Positions 27,939 to 37,129 of a DNA stretch of 64,000 nt are shown here, one piece after another (position 1 is the stretch's first letter; the number at the start of each line of letters is the position of its first letter). The stretch comes from JANQQN01 sp964519665 (GTDB lineage: Bacteria > Myxococcota > Kuafuiibacteriia > Kuafuiibacteriales > Kuafuiibacteriaceae): contig CAZFIV010000011.1 in assembly GCA_964519665.1 (NCBI GenBank), forward strand, positions 1-64,000. Direction: 5' to 3'. The notes under the pieces were generated by a model, which was given only the letters and a program-made list of their open reading frames with translations, was not told the DNA's origin and did not search any database. Position numbers and translations under genes: made by a program.

Positions 27939-28793
27939 ATGATGAGCCTAGAATACTGGTACTTACTTCCTGTTTCCGTATGTATCGCGACCGTCGCGAT
28001 GTCGAGTGGCATCGGCGGTGCGGTCTTCTTCTCGCCGCTGTTTCTGCTCGTGCTGAGGCTGGAGCCCTCGGTCGCGATCGGAACCGCTCTGCTGACAGAG
28101 CTGTTCGGGTTCGGTTCCGGGCTCGTCGCGTACGTCCGCTCGGGGCGGATCGACTATCGCTTGGCGGTGAGCTTGCTGACGTTCTCCATCCCGGGTGCCA
28201 TCGTCGGCGTTCTATTCGCCGACTTCGTACCGGATATGGTTCTCAAGGCGATCTTCGCGACCGGACTGCTGTTTCTCGGCTACCAGATCTTTGCCGCGGC
28301 TCAGCATGGGGATCACGGCGGCGAGGACACGGCCACGAGGGGCGCCGAAAAACCCGAGCGCCGGATCGTCGACCGCGAAGGCAACGTGTTCGAGTACTCT
28401 GTCCGCAATAGGACGCTAGGCCGCGTGTTCGCCGCCGTTGGCGGCATGTTCGTGGGCATGATCTCCGTCGGCCTCGCGGAGCTCGAAGAGTATGAGCTCG
28501 TCGTTCGCTGCCGGGTGCCGTCTCAGGTTGCGATCGCGACGTCGATCTTCATGGTGGTGTGCACGGTATTGGTCGCCGTGATCGGTCATGGCTATACGTT
28601 CGTGTCCAGCGCCGAGCCGGCCGACCTGCAACAGGTGGCGAGCATCGCGCTGTTCGCGGTTCCGGGGGTCATCATCGGCGGTCAGCTCGGGCCGCGGGTG
28701 GCATCTAGAATCAATCCGGAACTCATGAAGCTGGCCGTCGGCGTGCTGTTCATGGGCGTAGGCCTATTAATGCTCGTGACCTTGGCTTTATGA
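27939..28793 (+). CDS. TauE/SafE family permease
   Basis: 284 residues. Two related halves of about four TM helices each, separated by a hydrophilic loop of about 50 residues (GDHGGEDTATRGAEKPERR). Motifs such as SSGIGGAVFFSPLFLLVL and LFAVPGVIIGGQLGPRV fit the TauE/SafE family, which exports sulfite, sulfoacetate or other small organic anions across the inner membrane. The substrate cannot be read from sequence. The start at 27939 follows AAAGGA. The stop overlaps the potassium channel gene as ATGA. Confidence 0.88.
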   Translation: MMSLEYWYLLPVSVCIATVAMSSGIGGAVFFSPLFLLVLRLEPSVAIGTALLTELFGFGSGLVAYVRSGRIDYRLAVSLLTFSIPGAIVGVLFADFVPDMVLKAIFATGLLFLGYQIFAAAQHGDHGGEDTATRGAEKPERRIVDREGNVFEYSVRNRTLGRVFAAVGGMFVGMISVGLAELEEYELVVRCRVPSQVAIATSIFMVVCTVLVAVIGHGYTFVSSAEPADLQQVASIALFAVPGVIIGGQLGPRVASRINPELMKLAVGVLFMGVGLLMLVTLAL

Positions 28794-29617
28794 TGCCCGA
28801 TGGGTCTCATCCGTTGACGATGGGCTACGAAGCCTTCCAAAGCCGTCTGTGGCGTCTCCTCGAACCGGGCGACGACCCGAGTCCGACCGCCCGCCGGGTC
28901 GCCACCGCGATCTCCACCTTGGTGGTCATCAACGTGCTGGCGGTCATGATCGAGACCGTGCCATCGATGTCGACTCCGTGGCTGCACGCGGTCTGTGACT
29001 GGATCGAGAGCATAAGCATCTCCGTATTCACGGTCGAGTACGCCGCACGCCTGTGGGCTTCGGGCGCCGACCCTCAGTACCGGGGGGCCTTCGGACGACT
29101 CCAATACATGGGCACTCCCATGGCGATCATCGATCTTCTGGCCATCGTTCCGGGGTTTGTGGCCTCGACGACCGATCTGCGAACTCTTCGGCTATTCCGG
29201 GTTCTTTACCTTTTGCGCATCCTCAAGCTGGGGCGGACGTCGCGTGCGCTGCGAACGTTGGGCCGGGTGCTCTTTCGCACGCGCAGCGAGCTTGCGATGT
29301 GCGGAGCGGTGGCTGGGTTGCTTCTGTTGATCGCGTCGTCCCTGATCTATTTCGCCGAACGCGAAGCCCAGCCCGATGTTTTTTCGAGTATTCCGCACGC
29401 GATGTGGTGGGCGACCGCCGCGCTGACGACGGTGGGGTATGGCGACGTGGTTCCGGTGACTCCCTTCGGAAAGATGGTCGGGAGCGTCATCGCGTTTATC
29501 GGCATGGGCCTGTTCGCGCTACCGGCGGGGGTGCTTGGTGGGGCGTTCATGAAAGAGCTCGAAGGGCTCAACATCAAGTGTCCCCACTGTGGAAGAGCGC
29601 CGAACGACCCGGAATAA
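28790..29617 (+). CDS. Voltage-gated-type potassium channel
   Basis: 275 residues with six TM helices. The S4 segment carries regularly spaced Arg (LRTLRLFRVLYLLRILKLG) as in voltage sensors. The pore helix is followed by selectivity filter TVGYGDVVP, and S6 has a gating Gly hinge (FIGMGLFALPAGVLGGAF). The C-terminus ends in CPHCG, half of a zinc-ribbon motif, which might bind a metal or a partner. It overlaps the TauE-like gene by 4 bp, so transport of an anion and of potassium may be co-ordinated. Confidence 0.93.
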   Translation: MMPDGSHPLTMGYEAFQSRLWRLLEPGDDPSPTARRVATAISTLVVINVLAVMIETVPSMSTPWLHAVCDWIESISISVFTVEYAARLWASGADPQYRGAFGRLQYMGTPMAIIDLLAIVPGFVASTTDLRTLRLFRVLYLLRILKLGRTSRALRTLGRVLFRTRSELAMCGAVAGLLLLIASSLIYFAEREAQPDVFSSIPHAMWWATAALTTVGYGDVVPVTPFGKMVGSVIAFIGMGLFALPAGVLGGAFMKELEGLNIKCPHCGRAPNDPE

Positions 29618-29639
29618 TGTCCGAGCCGGCCGAGGCAGG

Positions 29640-30290
29640 CTATGGTAACACTTCGAGCGACACGGCGGTCGACGCGGTCTCGCCGAGGTCGTCTTGCACC
29701 TCAAGCGTGAAATCAAACGACCCGGCCAGCGATGGCGTGCCGCTGATCGTGCTGGTCGTCGCTTCGAGCGGCGCCAGCGCAAGGCCCGCTGGCAGGTTGC
29801 CCTGCGCGACTCGCCAACTGTATCCCTGACCTGAGCCGCCGGCCGCGCTCACCGTGGCCGAATAGGCCACCCCCAGTTGAGCGGCCGGGAAAGGTTGGGG
29901 AGCAGCGATCGTGACCGGCGGCGGGTTCTCGGTCACGACGACGATGAAGCTGGAATCCGCAATCCGCGGCCGAACATCGATGACCCGCACCAGGAACGCG
30001 AACTCGCCGGTGGTGTTCGGAATACCGGCGATCAACCCATCTTCGGACAGCGTCAGCCCCGGCGGCAGCCGGCCCCCAACTTGCGACCATATGAATGGCT
30101 CGAACCCGTTCACGGTGTCCAGTTGGACCGCGTATTCCTCTCCAACGACGCCGTCGGGCACGCTGTCGGTCGATATTCTGAAATCCCCTACCTGATCGTC
30201 GGTGGAGAGGTCATCCCCGCACCCTGCGATCAGCGCGACGGCGAGAAGGCCACAAATCGAATCCCATCGTCGGGCGACAGTTGCTGTCAT
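29640..30290 (-). CDS. Putative-Ig (He_PIG) lipoprotein
   Basis: 216 residues. Signal peptide with lipobox ALIAGC (Cys24). Two He_PIG-type Ig domains, recognised by LPPGLTLSEDGLIAGIPNTTGEF and the related GNLPAGLALAPLEA...SGTPSLAGSFDF. These all-beta modules often occur in surface adhesion or cadherin-like proteins. No enzyme motif. It converges on the potassium channel gene (22 bp) and is divergent from the AraC-type regulator. Confidence 0.8.
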   Translation of the reverse strand: MTATVARRWDSICGLLAVALIAGCGDDLSTDDQVGDFRISTDSVPDGVVGEEYAVQLDTVNGFEPFIWSQVGGRLPPGLTLSEDGLIAGIPNTTGEFAFLVRVIDVRPRIADSSFIVVVTENPPPVTIAAPQPFPAAQLGVAYSATVSAAGGSGQGYSWRVAQGNLPAGLALAPLEATTSTISGTPSLAGSFDFTLEVQDDLGETASTAVSLEVLP

Positions 30291-30454
30291 CGCCCCATAA
30301 TGCATGGCGGGGCGCCCGTTGGGTCGACCATGATGTGTAAAATTGTAGCACCGGTCCACCGACCAGCCGGTCGTCTGACGCCACTCGATGCAGGGTGAGC
30401 GCTAGCGTAGCCGGCGACGGAGTGCGACGATACGTGGCCCGGGAGGGCCGGCGA

Positions 30455-31417
30455 ATGGCGGAGTTCAAGGATAAGCTCGGACGGACCGAGCGCGAGTACG
30501 TCGCTCGCATCAATCGCGTCATCGATCACATTCAGAGTCACCTCGGCGATGACCTGAGCCTGGACGTGCTCGCGAAGGTCGCATGCTTCTCCCCGCACCA
30601 CTTTCATCGAGTCTTTCGCGTGTTTACCAACGAGCCGCTCGGCCAGTTCGTTCGCCGGGTGCGACTGGAGCGCGCGGCCAGCCTGCTGGTCTGGGCTCCG
30701 GACCGTCCGATCACCGAGGTCGCCCTCGACGTCGGCTTCAGTTCGCCCGCCGCCTTCGCCCGGGCGTTTCGGGAGCGGTTCGGGATGAGCGCCAGCGAGT
30801 GGCGCGAGCGCGAACAAAGCAAGGACGGCAAAGCGATGCGCGAGCGCGGCAACGCGCCCTCGCACATCGAGATGTACTTTGAGCCCGGTGCTTGGGCACC
30901 AAAATGGAGGTTGACCATGACGACCGGGACCAAAGATGTGAACGTCGAAGTGAAGTCGCTGCCGGAGCGAACGGTGGCGTACCTGAGGCACACGGGGCCC
31001 TACCAAGGCAATACGGAGCTGTTCGCGCGCCTCTTCGGCCAGTTAGCGCAGTGGGCGGGACCCCGCGGCTTGCTCGGACCCAATGCCCAATTCATGAGTC
31101 TGTACCATGAAGACCCCGCGGTCACCGACAGCGACAAGCTGCGGGTGACGGTGGCCTGCGTCGTTCCCGACGACACGGAAACCGATGGTGAAATCGGTAG
31201 AATGAAGGTTGCCGGAGGCGAGTACGCGGTCGGCCGATTCGAGATCGATCCGGCGGAGTACGGTGAGGCCTGGGACGCGATGTACGGCCAGTGGCTCCCG
31301 AAGAGCGGCTATCAGCCCGATGACCGCCCGGCCCTCGAGCTATATCTCAATGACCCTCAAACCCACCCCGAGAAAAAGCACATCGTCGAGATCTGCATCC
31401 CCGTGAAGCCGCTGTAG
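30455..31417 (+). CDS. AraC-family regulator with C-terminal GyrI-like effector domain
   Basis: 320 residues from the ATG at 30455 (GGAGG upstream). N-terminal AraC double helix-turn-helix (about 20-120) with CFSPHHFHRVFRVFTNEPLGQFVRRVRLERA and the second helix DVGFSSPAAFARAFRERFG. A linker leads to a GyrI-like/SOUL-type effector-binding domain (about 165-320), with SLPERTVAYLRHTGPYQG and the final HIVEICIPVKPL typical of such modules. Homologues such as Rob, SoxS relatives and BmrR-type regulators sense small hydrophobic compounds and switch on efflux or stress genes. It converges on the helicase gene. Confidence 0.92.
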   Translation: MAEFKDKLGRTEREYVARINRVIDHIQSHLGDDLSLDVLAKVACFSPHHFHRVFRVFTNEPLGQFVRRVRLERAASLLVWAPDRPITEVALDVGFSSPAAFARAFRERFGMSASEWREREQSKDGKAMRERGNAPSHIEMYFEPGAWAPKWRLTMTTGTKDVNVEVKSLPERTVAYLRHTGPYQGNTELFARLFGQLAQWAGPRGLLGPNAQFMSLYHEDPAVTDSDKLRVTVACVVPDDTETDGEIGRMKVAGGEYAVGRFEIDPAEYGEAWDAMYGQWLPKSGYQPDDRPALELYLNDPQTHPEKKHIVEICIPVKPL

Positions 31418-31448
31418 GTTTCGTCGCGGATATCGAGCGGGTCGGCGG

Positions 31449-34400
31449 TCAACGCCGGTGGCCGAGCGCTTTGAGCCTCGCGATCACCGCGGAGTCAGGG
31501 TTCGCGAACTCGTGAACGAACCCGAAGACCGGGGAGACGGGCGGGATGGCCCGTTGGAGCTGAAAGAAGTAGTCGACCACCTCTTGGCCGGGCTCTTTCA
31601 CACCCATGAACACGCCGAGGTCGACCACGGCGATGGCCGGTTTGTCTCGTCGCCGCTCTTCGGGGGCCAGCCACATCACGTCGACGCCGTACAGCGGGTT
31701 GCCGAGCGTTACGTTGAGTTGAAGTTCGTGTGGATCCGGACCGAGGTCGCCGAGCGAATCGGCGATCAGGCGACGGAGAAAAGTACCCGAGCCGGATGAC
31801 TCCGTCGGTCGGCGAGCGCTGCCCTGGTGGGTGCGCCACAGATAGTCGGTGATCGTGCAGGTATGGTGCTTGAGCTTGTCGAAGTCTCGATGCAGGAAGT
31901 GGTAGGCTCGACGCTTGGGGCGACTCATCAGAACGTTCAGCTCACCCTTACGCTTGGTCTCGTCGTCGCCCTGCCGGAAGTTGCTCAGGTTGTAGCGAGT
32001 GACATCCCACAGATAGAAGATATACTTTCGCTCCTTGCCCTGGAGCGCCGCACCGGCCCCGTCGAGCACGTCGCTGCCCCGAGGGAGTTGATTGAGGAGC
32101 TTGTTCTTGATCGCCTTGATGTACGGCTCGTTCTTCAAGAGGAAGTACACCAGCGCGACGTCGGTGTCGGGGTTGATCGGTTCTCCGGTGTCGCGTTCCA
32201 GCTGCTCGAGCGTGGTGGCGACGTAGTTCATGAACCGATCGATCATATCGGTTTCGATTCCCTTATACTTGCCGGTCTTCTGTCGTTCGCTCGATGCGAC
32301 CTGGGCCTCGCTGTGGTCCACGATCACCGATGGCGCGGCCCCGGTCATTTTCCACTGCATCGTCCGCAGCTGATTGCCGTACACGTAGCGGTTGGAGAAC
32401 TCGATGATGTCGGGAGGGCATCGGTAGTGCTCGTCGAGCATCACGGATGCCTGTTTGATGCGCTTGACGAGGCCGAACAGGTGCGAGCCACCCCCTTTCA
32501 TACCTCGGGCCTGCGCGAAGCGCAGGTGCTCGTCGAGCTCGAAGTCGTCGAACAGGTAGTCGTCGATCGCCGAATTCTTCGCGAGCACCGTTTGGCGCTC
32601 GTCGCCGACTGCCATGAGCTTCTTGCCCCGGAACAGCAGCGGGATGGCGTCATCGACCCGACACTGAGTGGCTTCATCGACGATCACCAGGTCGAAGGTC
32701 TGCTCTTGGCAGGGCAACAAGAAGGGCACCGCCTGCTTGCGGCTGATCCAGATCGGAAAGACCTCGTAAAGCAGGTCTTGGAGTTCTTTGACCGCATCGG
32801 CGGCCCGAGCCCACGACGCCGCCGACTCGAGGCGATCGAGGGTGGCCAGGATCGTCGTCAATCGATTCGTACCGCCCCGTTTGTTGACTTCGAACGCTCG
32901 GCGACCGATCGCGCCGAGACCGTACAAGAACTGGCGTCGAACCAGCTCGTCGCGTTCCCGTTGCAAAGTGGCCACCGCCTCGAGTTGCTCTTGGATCGAC
33001 TCGGAGTCCGACGCCGCGCGGTGGGCGGCGAGCAGCAACTCGATCCGGGCGTCCAGCGGCTTTCGGCCCGACGGAGCCAGCGCCAGGTGCACGCGCGACA
33101 GGGTGTCCCACAAGCCGGTGGGCATCTGCTCCTTGCCGCGCCAGAGCACCAGCTGCTCGGACACGATGGCTGCCAGCTCGACCACCAGCTTGTGAAGGTC
33201 ATGCTGCCCCCACAGCGACCGCACGAACTTGGCGGCCCGAGCGGTCCAGCCGGCATCGGGAGGGAACGCCTGCAGCCACCTTCGCCGCAGGACGGCCCGC
33301 ATCGCCGAGGCGGCTTCTCCCCCGTCGATCTTGTCGAATTCCTCGATCCGTTGGGGGCCGACCTGCTCGAGTTGCTGGAGCCAGGCCAATACGCTGTTCA
33401 GGCGGGGCTCCATGACGTCGGCTCGGCCTTCGAAGCTGAACAGCTCGTAGCTGTCATGCAGCTCGAGCTCGCGCAGACGCTCGCGGTACACGACGTGGCG
33501 GCGGAGGCGATCCAGGACTTGCGGGTCGTCCGCGAATCGCGCGACGAGGCCCAGGGCGTCGTCGATCTCGGCGTCGGTGCGAGGGTGTTCTGAGCGGGCC
33601 GCAATCATCGGCATGCGCCAGGCTTGCTGGCTTCCGAACCGCTCGCTGACCACCGTCCCGACCTCTTCGATGTGCTGCTGGATCTTGCTGTCGAGTTGCT
33701 CGAGCGCCTCGACGTAGCCGGAGACCGGCGCCGGCCAGTCGAGCTCTTTCGACGCGTCGACGCCGAGCATTCGTCGAACTTGGCGCGACCACGAAGACAA
33801 GGCTCCGGCGCCGGTGGGCAGCTCATCGATGACTTTGATGCCCATGCGCCACAACAACTCGAGCTCGCGGCCCTCGGGCGTGTCGGGGGTGGGCCCGGTG
33901 ACATATCTCTGAATCTGCTCCGCGAGCGCGTGGATCGCGGCCTCCTGGTCGCTGACCACCAACAGCCGCTTACCGGTGCACACGCAGTGAATCAGCAGGT
34001 TGGCGATGTTGTAGGTCTTGCCGGTTCCGGGGGGGCCTTCGAGCAACACGAGGTCGTGCGAGTTGAGTCGCTCGGTGAGAGTGCGGATGCTCTTGGCCTG
34101 CGGGCCGTGCATCGACGGGCGCTTCGAGAATTCGCCGACGGCCTCGGTGGCGCTGGTCGCGGGGCTGAGTGACCGCGCCAGCAGGGAGGCCCGAAAGGCG
34201 TCCGGTGTCGTGTCGGTCCGAGCGAGGATCTGCGACAGGTCGTCGTGCAGAGAACGGGTGATGGGCGACGACGACTGGGGTGCCTTGTACAGATAGACGC
34301 TCTCGAGGTCGCACTCGATCGCGCTCACCTTCACGTCCGACAGGAGGCCGCCCTTTCCGTTTTCGCCGGGCAGCCCGAGGAGAATCTCGCGAGTGCGGTC

Positions 34401-35690
34401 GAAGACGTCGGGCGCGCAGGGCAGCATGCGGAGCAGTCGGATCCGGTCGGGAACCCCCCGAATCGTGAACTGGTGCGACAAAAGGGCCGCCAGCAGGTCG
34501 CCGAGGCGCTTCGGCGCCTGACCGGCGGAAGAGTAGGTTTCGACCAGATTGGCGAGGGCGAAGTGGTTGAGATAGACCCGCTCGTCTTCGAGGGGATGCA
34601 GGATGGCTTCCCGACCCGACTCGACGATCTTGATCGGAAGGTAGTAGAGCGGAAATCGATTCGTCTGCAGCTTGCCTTTCTTCTCGTAGATGGCGTCGAA
34701 GATCTCGAAACCGAGATAGAAGGAGGCGTCGCGGTCGTCGAGAAAGCTCGACCGCAGCACTTTGACGTCCGCTCGCGACAGCTCGCACCGGAAGGGCACC
34801 TTGGCGAACTTCTTGATGTCGGCGGCCAGCAAGGGCACCGAAAAGTAGTTGAGCGACTCGTCGGCGTCCGGGGTCTCGTTGTTCGAGTTGACTGCTTTGC
34901 GTCGACTGTTGGCCGGCCTCGACCGACCGGATCCCGAGTCGCCGAAGAGCGACTCGTAGTCGACCTGGTACCGCTTGTCTTCGTCGCGCTCCCCGAGGCG
35001 CGAACGAAACGTGCGTTGCGGATCGGGCTTGGCCCCGACGGGCGCGAACTGCTTGAGCATCGCCGGCTCCACGAGGTCGGATTCCTCGTTGGTTTCGCCA
35101 TCGGGGGGCTCCGTCTTGCGGGCCAGCGCCGGGATGTATCGCTGGACGTGCGACAGCAGCCCCCGGCGAAGCTGTAGGTTGCTGGTGATGCTCTCGCTGC
35201 CTTCGGTGAAGGTTGCGGCGAAGAGGCGATGATAGGTGACGATTCGAACCAGGAGGTCGTTCGGGTGCTTCAGCTTCGGATGGTGGAGCACCGCCAAGAG
35301 GGCGCCGATGGCGCCGGGAGCGACCAGCATGTCGGCATTCGGTAGCTCGTCGGGCCCGAAGCTGCGCAGGCGAACCTCGTCGGGTTTGGTGCGCAGCCAC
35401 TGCATGTCGAACCAGGTGCGCCCGCCGAAGCGGAGCTCGACCAAGACCTTCTTTTCGTCGGTTTCCAGGATCTCGTCTTGAATGGTCCGAAGGAGCACTC
35501 GGAAGCGGTCGAAGAGGTCGAGGGGAATGATGAGCCCTTCTTTACGGGCGGTGTTCTCGAGCTCGTAGAGGTAAGTGCCGCGGGGGTCGAGGGTGCGTCG
35601 GAGAACGAAGCGATGCCAGCGGTCGTGCTTGGCAATCACCAGCTGGGCGCGATCCGTGGCGCTGTCGAGGGACGTGGCCATCGGCACCAT
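31449..35690 (-). CDS. Large SF1 (Upf1-like) helicase of the MotAB-linked operon
   Basis: 1413 residues. N-terminal region (1-530) unrecognised, with an acidic/Arg-rich linker near 195-280. Helicase motif I GPPGTGKT (552-559), motif II DEAT (1005-1008), motif III GDERQ (1029-1033), motif IV HYRCPPDI (1088-1095), motif V LQGKERKYIFYLW (1216-1228), motif VI LNVLMSRPKRRAY (1251-1263). About 430 mostly helical residues sit between motifs Ia and II. The C-terminus (about 1300-1413) resembles a PD-(D/E)xK nuclease fold, but the Lys is not apparent. It starts 1 bp after the MotB-like stop. Expected to translocate on DNA or RNA as the effector of the operon. Confidence 0.88.
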   Translation of the reverse strand: MVPMATSLDSATDRAQLVIAKHDRWHRFVLRRTLDPRGTYLYELENTARKEGLIIPLDLFDRFRVLLRTIQDEILETDEKKVLVELRFGGRTWFDMQWLRTKPDEVRLRSFGPDELPNADMLVAPGAIGALLAVLHHPKLKHPNDLLVRIVTYHRLFAATFTEGSESITSNLQLRRGLLSHVQRYIPALARKTEPPDGETNEESDLVEPAMLKQFAPVGAKPDPQRTFRSRLGERDEDKRYQVDYESLFGDSGSGRSRPANSRRKAVNSNNETPDADESLNYFSVPLLAADIKKFAKVPFRCELSRADVKVLRSSFLDDRDASFYLGFEIFDAIYEKKGKLQTNRFPLYYLPIKIVESGREAILHPLEDERVYLNHFALANLVETYSSAGQAPKRLGDLLAALLSHQFTIRGVPDRIRLLRMLPCAPDVFDRTREILLGLPGENGKGGLLSDVKVSAIECDLESVYLYKAPQSSSPITRSLHDDLSQILARTDTTPDAFRASLLARSLSPATSATEAVGEFSKRPSMHGPQAKSIRTLTERLNSHDLVLLEGPPGTGKTYNIANLLIHCVCTGKRLLVVSDQEAAIHALAEQIQRYVTGPTPDTPEGRELELLWRMGIKVIDELPTGAGALSSWSRQVRRMLGVDASKELDWPAPVSGYVEALEQLDSKIQQHIEEVGTVVSERFGSQQAWRMPMIAARSEHPRTDAEIDDALGLVARFADDPQVLDRLRRHVVYRERLRELELHDSYELFSFEGRADVMEPRLNSVLAWLQQLEQVGPQRIEEFDKIDGGEAASAMRAVLRRRWLQAFPPDAGWTARAAKFVRSLWGQHDLHKLVVELAAIVSEQLVLWRGKEQMPTGLWDTLSRVHLALAPSGRKPLDARIELLLAAHRAASDSESIQEQLEAVATLQRERDELVRRQFLYGLGAIGRRAFEVNKRGGTNRLTTILATLDRLESAASWARAADAVKELQDLLYEVFPIWISRKQAVPFLLPCQEQTFDLVIVDEATQCRVDDAIPLLFRGKKLMAVGDERQTVLAKNSAIDDYLFDDFELDEHLRFAQARGMKGGGSHLFGLVKRIKQASVMLDEHYRCPPDIIEFSNRYVYGNQLRTMQWKMTGAAPSVIVDHSEAQVASSERQKTGKYKGIETDMIDRFMNYVATTLEQLERDTGEPINPDTDVALVYFLLKNEPYIKAIKNKLLNQLPRGSDVLDGAGAALQGKERKYIFYLWDVTRYNLSNFRQGDDETKRKGELNVLMSRPKRRAYHFLHRDFDKLKHHTCTITDYLWRTHQGSARRPTESSGSGTFLRRLIADSLGDLGPDPHELQLNVTLGNPLYGVDVMWLAPEERRRDKPAIAVVDLGVFMGVKEPGQEVVDYFFQLQRAIPPVSPVFGFVHEFANPDSAVIARLKALGHRR

Positions 35691-35691
35691 C

Positions 35692-36348
35692 CTACCGGAT
35701 CATGATTGAAACCCGCCTGTTTTCGGCCCGCGCGTGGTCGAGCGCCTCACCTTCGAGCCCGTCGATGGGCATTTTGGGCTTCGTATCGGCGTAACCCACG
35801 ATGCGGAGGCGGTCCGGCGTGAATTCGGCGTCGAGCAGCCGCTGCAGAACGCTGCTGGCCCGGCGCCCGCTCAAGGACCAGTTGGTGTCGACCTCTTCGC
35901 CTTTTCGCCGGAACAGGGGCACGTCGTCGGTGTGACCCTCGATGTCGAGCTTGTACTTGGTCCTCAGGACCAGGTCGAGGACCGGCTGCAGCGAGTCGAG
36001 GGAGCCCTCCTTGAGGACCGCGCTGCCCGAGTCGAACAGGGCCGCGGTATCGAGGTCGACCCGCACCCCCTCATCGGTCATATGCACCGACACGCCGGGA
36101 ATGCCGGGCTCTTCCGTCACGATGGTGTCGAGCTTCACCGACAGCTCCTGCAGGGTGTTCTCGGTCGTGCCCGACATGGCGCTTCGCACCCGCTCGAAGT
36201 CGACGGTGTCGACCTTGCTGACGCTGACGAGCATGATGAAAAACACGCACAGCAAGATCATGACGTCGCTGAGGCTGATGAAGAAGGCGTTGGTTTCGTT
36301 GCCCGCCACGCCCGCTGGCCGGCCCCCGTCGAGATCACTCAGCTTCAT
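35692..36348 (-). CDS. MotB/ZorB-like stator with OmpA domain
   Basis: 218 residues. Short N-terminus, one TM helix (about 22-42) carrying the proton-binding Asp28 in SLSDVMILLCVFFIML, then a linker and a complete OmpA/MotB peptidoglycan-binding domain (about 110-218) with FDSGSAVL, EGHTDDVPL, NWSLSGRRAS and ENRRVSIMI. It should anchor a proton channel to the cell wall. The start overlaps the MotA-like stop by 14 bp. The helicase follows after 1 bp. In the Zorya family the equivalent is ZorB; a flagellar or gliding MotB is the alternative. Confidence 0.9.
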   Translation of the reverse strand: MKLSDLDGGRPAGVAGNETNAFFISLSDVMILLCVFFIMLVSVSKVDTVDFERVRSAMSGTTENTLQELSVKLDTIVTEEPGIPGVSVHMTDEGVRVDLDTAALFDSGSAVLKEGSLDSLQPVLDLVLRTKYKLDIEGHTDDVPLFRRKGEEVDTNWSLSGRRASSVLQRLLDAEFTPDRLRIVGYADTKPKMPIDGLEGEALDHARAENRRVSIMIR

Positions 36349-37129
36349 CTTCGACCGGCCTCGGCACGTGAGCGACCGTGAATTCGCGCTCTTCGCGGGT
36401 CAGAAGGATTCCGATCCGGCTCAACAGCTGCTTATGGCTGTCGAGAAAGACCGCGTTGTGGTGCTCGAGCCGGCCTGCGAGCGGCGTGAACACCAGCGAT
36501 CCCAGACCGGCCCCGTAGGCGGTGGTCATCAGGGCGGTCGACATCGATGATCCGATCGTCGACGGGTCGTTCATCGAGCGAAGCACGCCGATCAGACCCA
36601 ACACCGTTCCGAACAGGCCCAGGGCGGGGGCGGTGAGGGCGGCTCGCCGCAGGACGTCGGCGGATATCCTCCGAGTGGCGTACTCGTCTTCGAGTCGGGC
36701 GGTGACGAACTGGTTGATCTCGTCGAACAGGAGCCCCTGGTTGTACATATAGACGACGTCGTTCAGAAGCTCGCCGTCGACCCGCTCCCCGTCGCGAAGG
36801 GTCGCGAGGTGCTCATTCTTCATGATCGCGTCGTCGACCTCGTGCAGCATCCGGTGCACCGACGGGTCTTGGGCCCGGAAGAACGAACGAAGCACCGCGA
36901 CGAGGGTCACCGCCAACGAGCGAAAGTCGTATTGCAGAAGGGTCGTCGCCAGCGTGCCCACGCCCACGATGATCAAGCTCGGGCGGTGAAACAGCTGGTC
37001 GATCGAGCTAGCCTCGTTGATTCCGTAGGCGACCGCGGCGAGCCCGAAGATGCTGATCAGGGCGGATGCCCAGTCTCGCCCGGTTTTTGGCCGGGGGAGG
37101 TACGTCTTACTGTGTAGACCCTGTTCCAT
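36335..37129 (-). CDS. MotA/TolQ-like channel protein (ZorA-like core)
   Basis: 264 residues. Four TM helices at about 21-38, 51-66, 167-184 and 199-216, a cytoplasmic loop between TM2 and TM3, and the conserved prolines of MotA-type channels (Pro168 in TAPALGLFGTVLGLIG, Pro216 in LVFTPLAGRLE). The length matches MotA. It lacks the long cytoplasmic helical tail of type I ZorA. It overlaps the upstream coiled-coil gene by 23 bp and the MotB-like gene by 14 bp, so the three are translationally coupled. Confidence 0.9.
   Translation of the reverse strand: MEQGLHSKTYLPRPKTGRDWASALISIFGLAAVAYGINEASSIDQLFHRPSLIIVGVGTLATTLLQYDFRSLAVTLVAVLRSFFRAQDPSVHRMLHEVDDAIMKNEHLATLRDGERVDGELLNDVVYMYNQGLLFDEINQFVTARLEDEYATRRISADVLRRAALTAPALGLFGTVLGLIGVLRSMNDPSTIGSSMSTALMTTAYGAGLGSLVFTPLAGRLEHHNAVFLDSHKQLLSRIGILLTREEREFTVAHVPRPVEDEAE

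Noticed and set aside
31827..33593. 588-codon plus-strand ORF opposite the helicase
   Set aside because: Antisense to all helicase motifs, no family resemblance.
35692..37129. MotA/MotB pair as flagellar stator serving the che operon
   Set aside because: More than 13 kb away, no flagellar genes, and coupled to a helicase. Not fully excluded, kept as the alternative.
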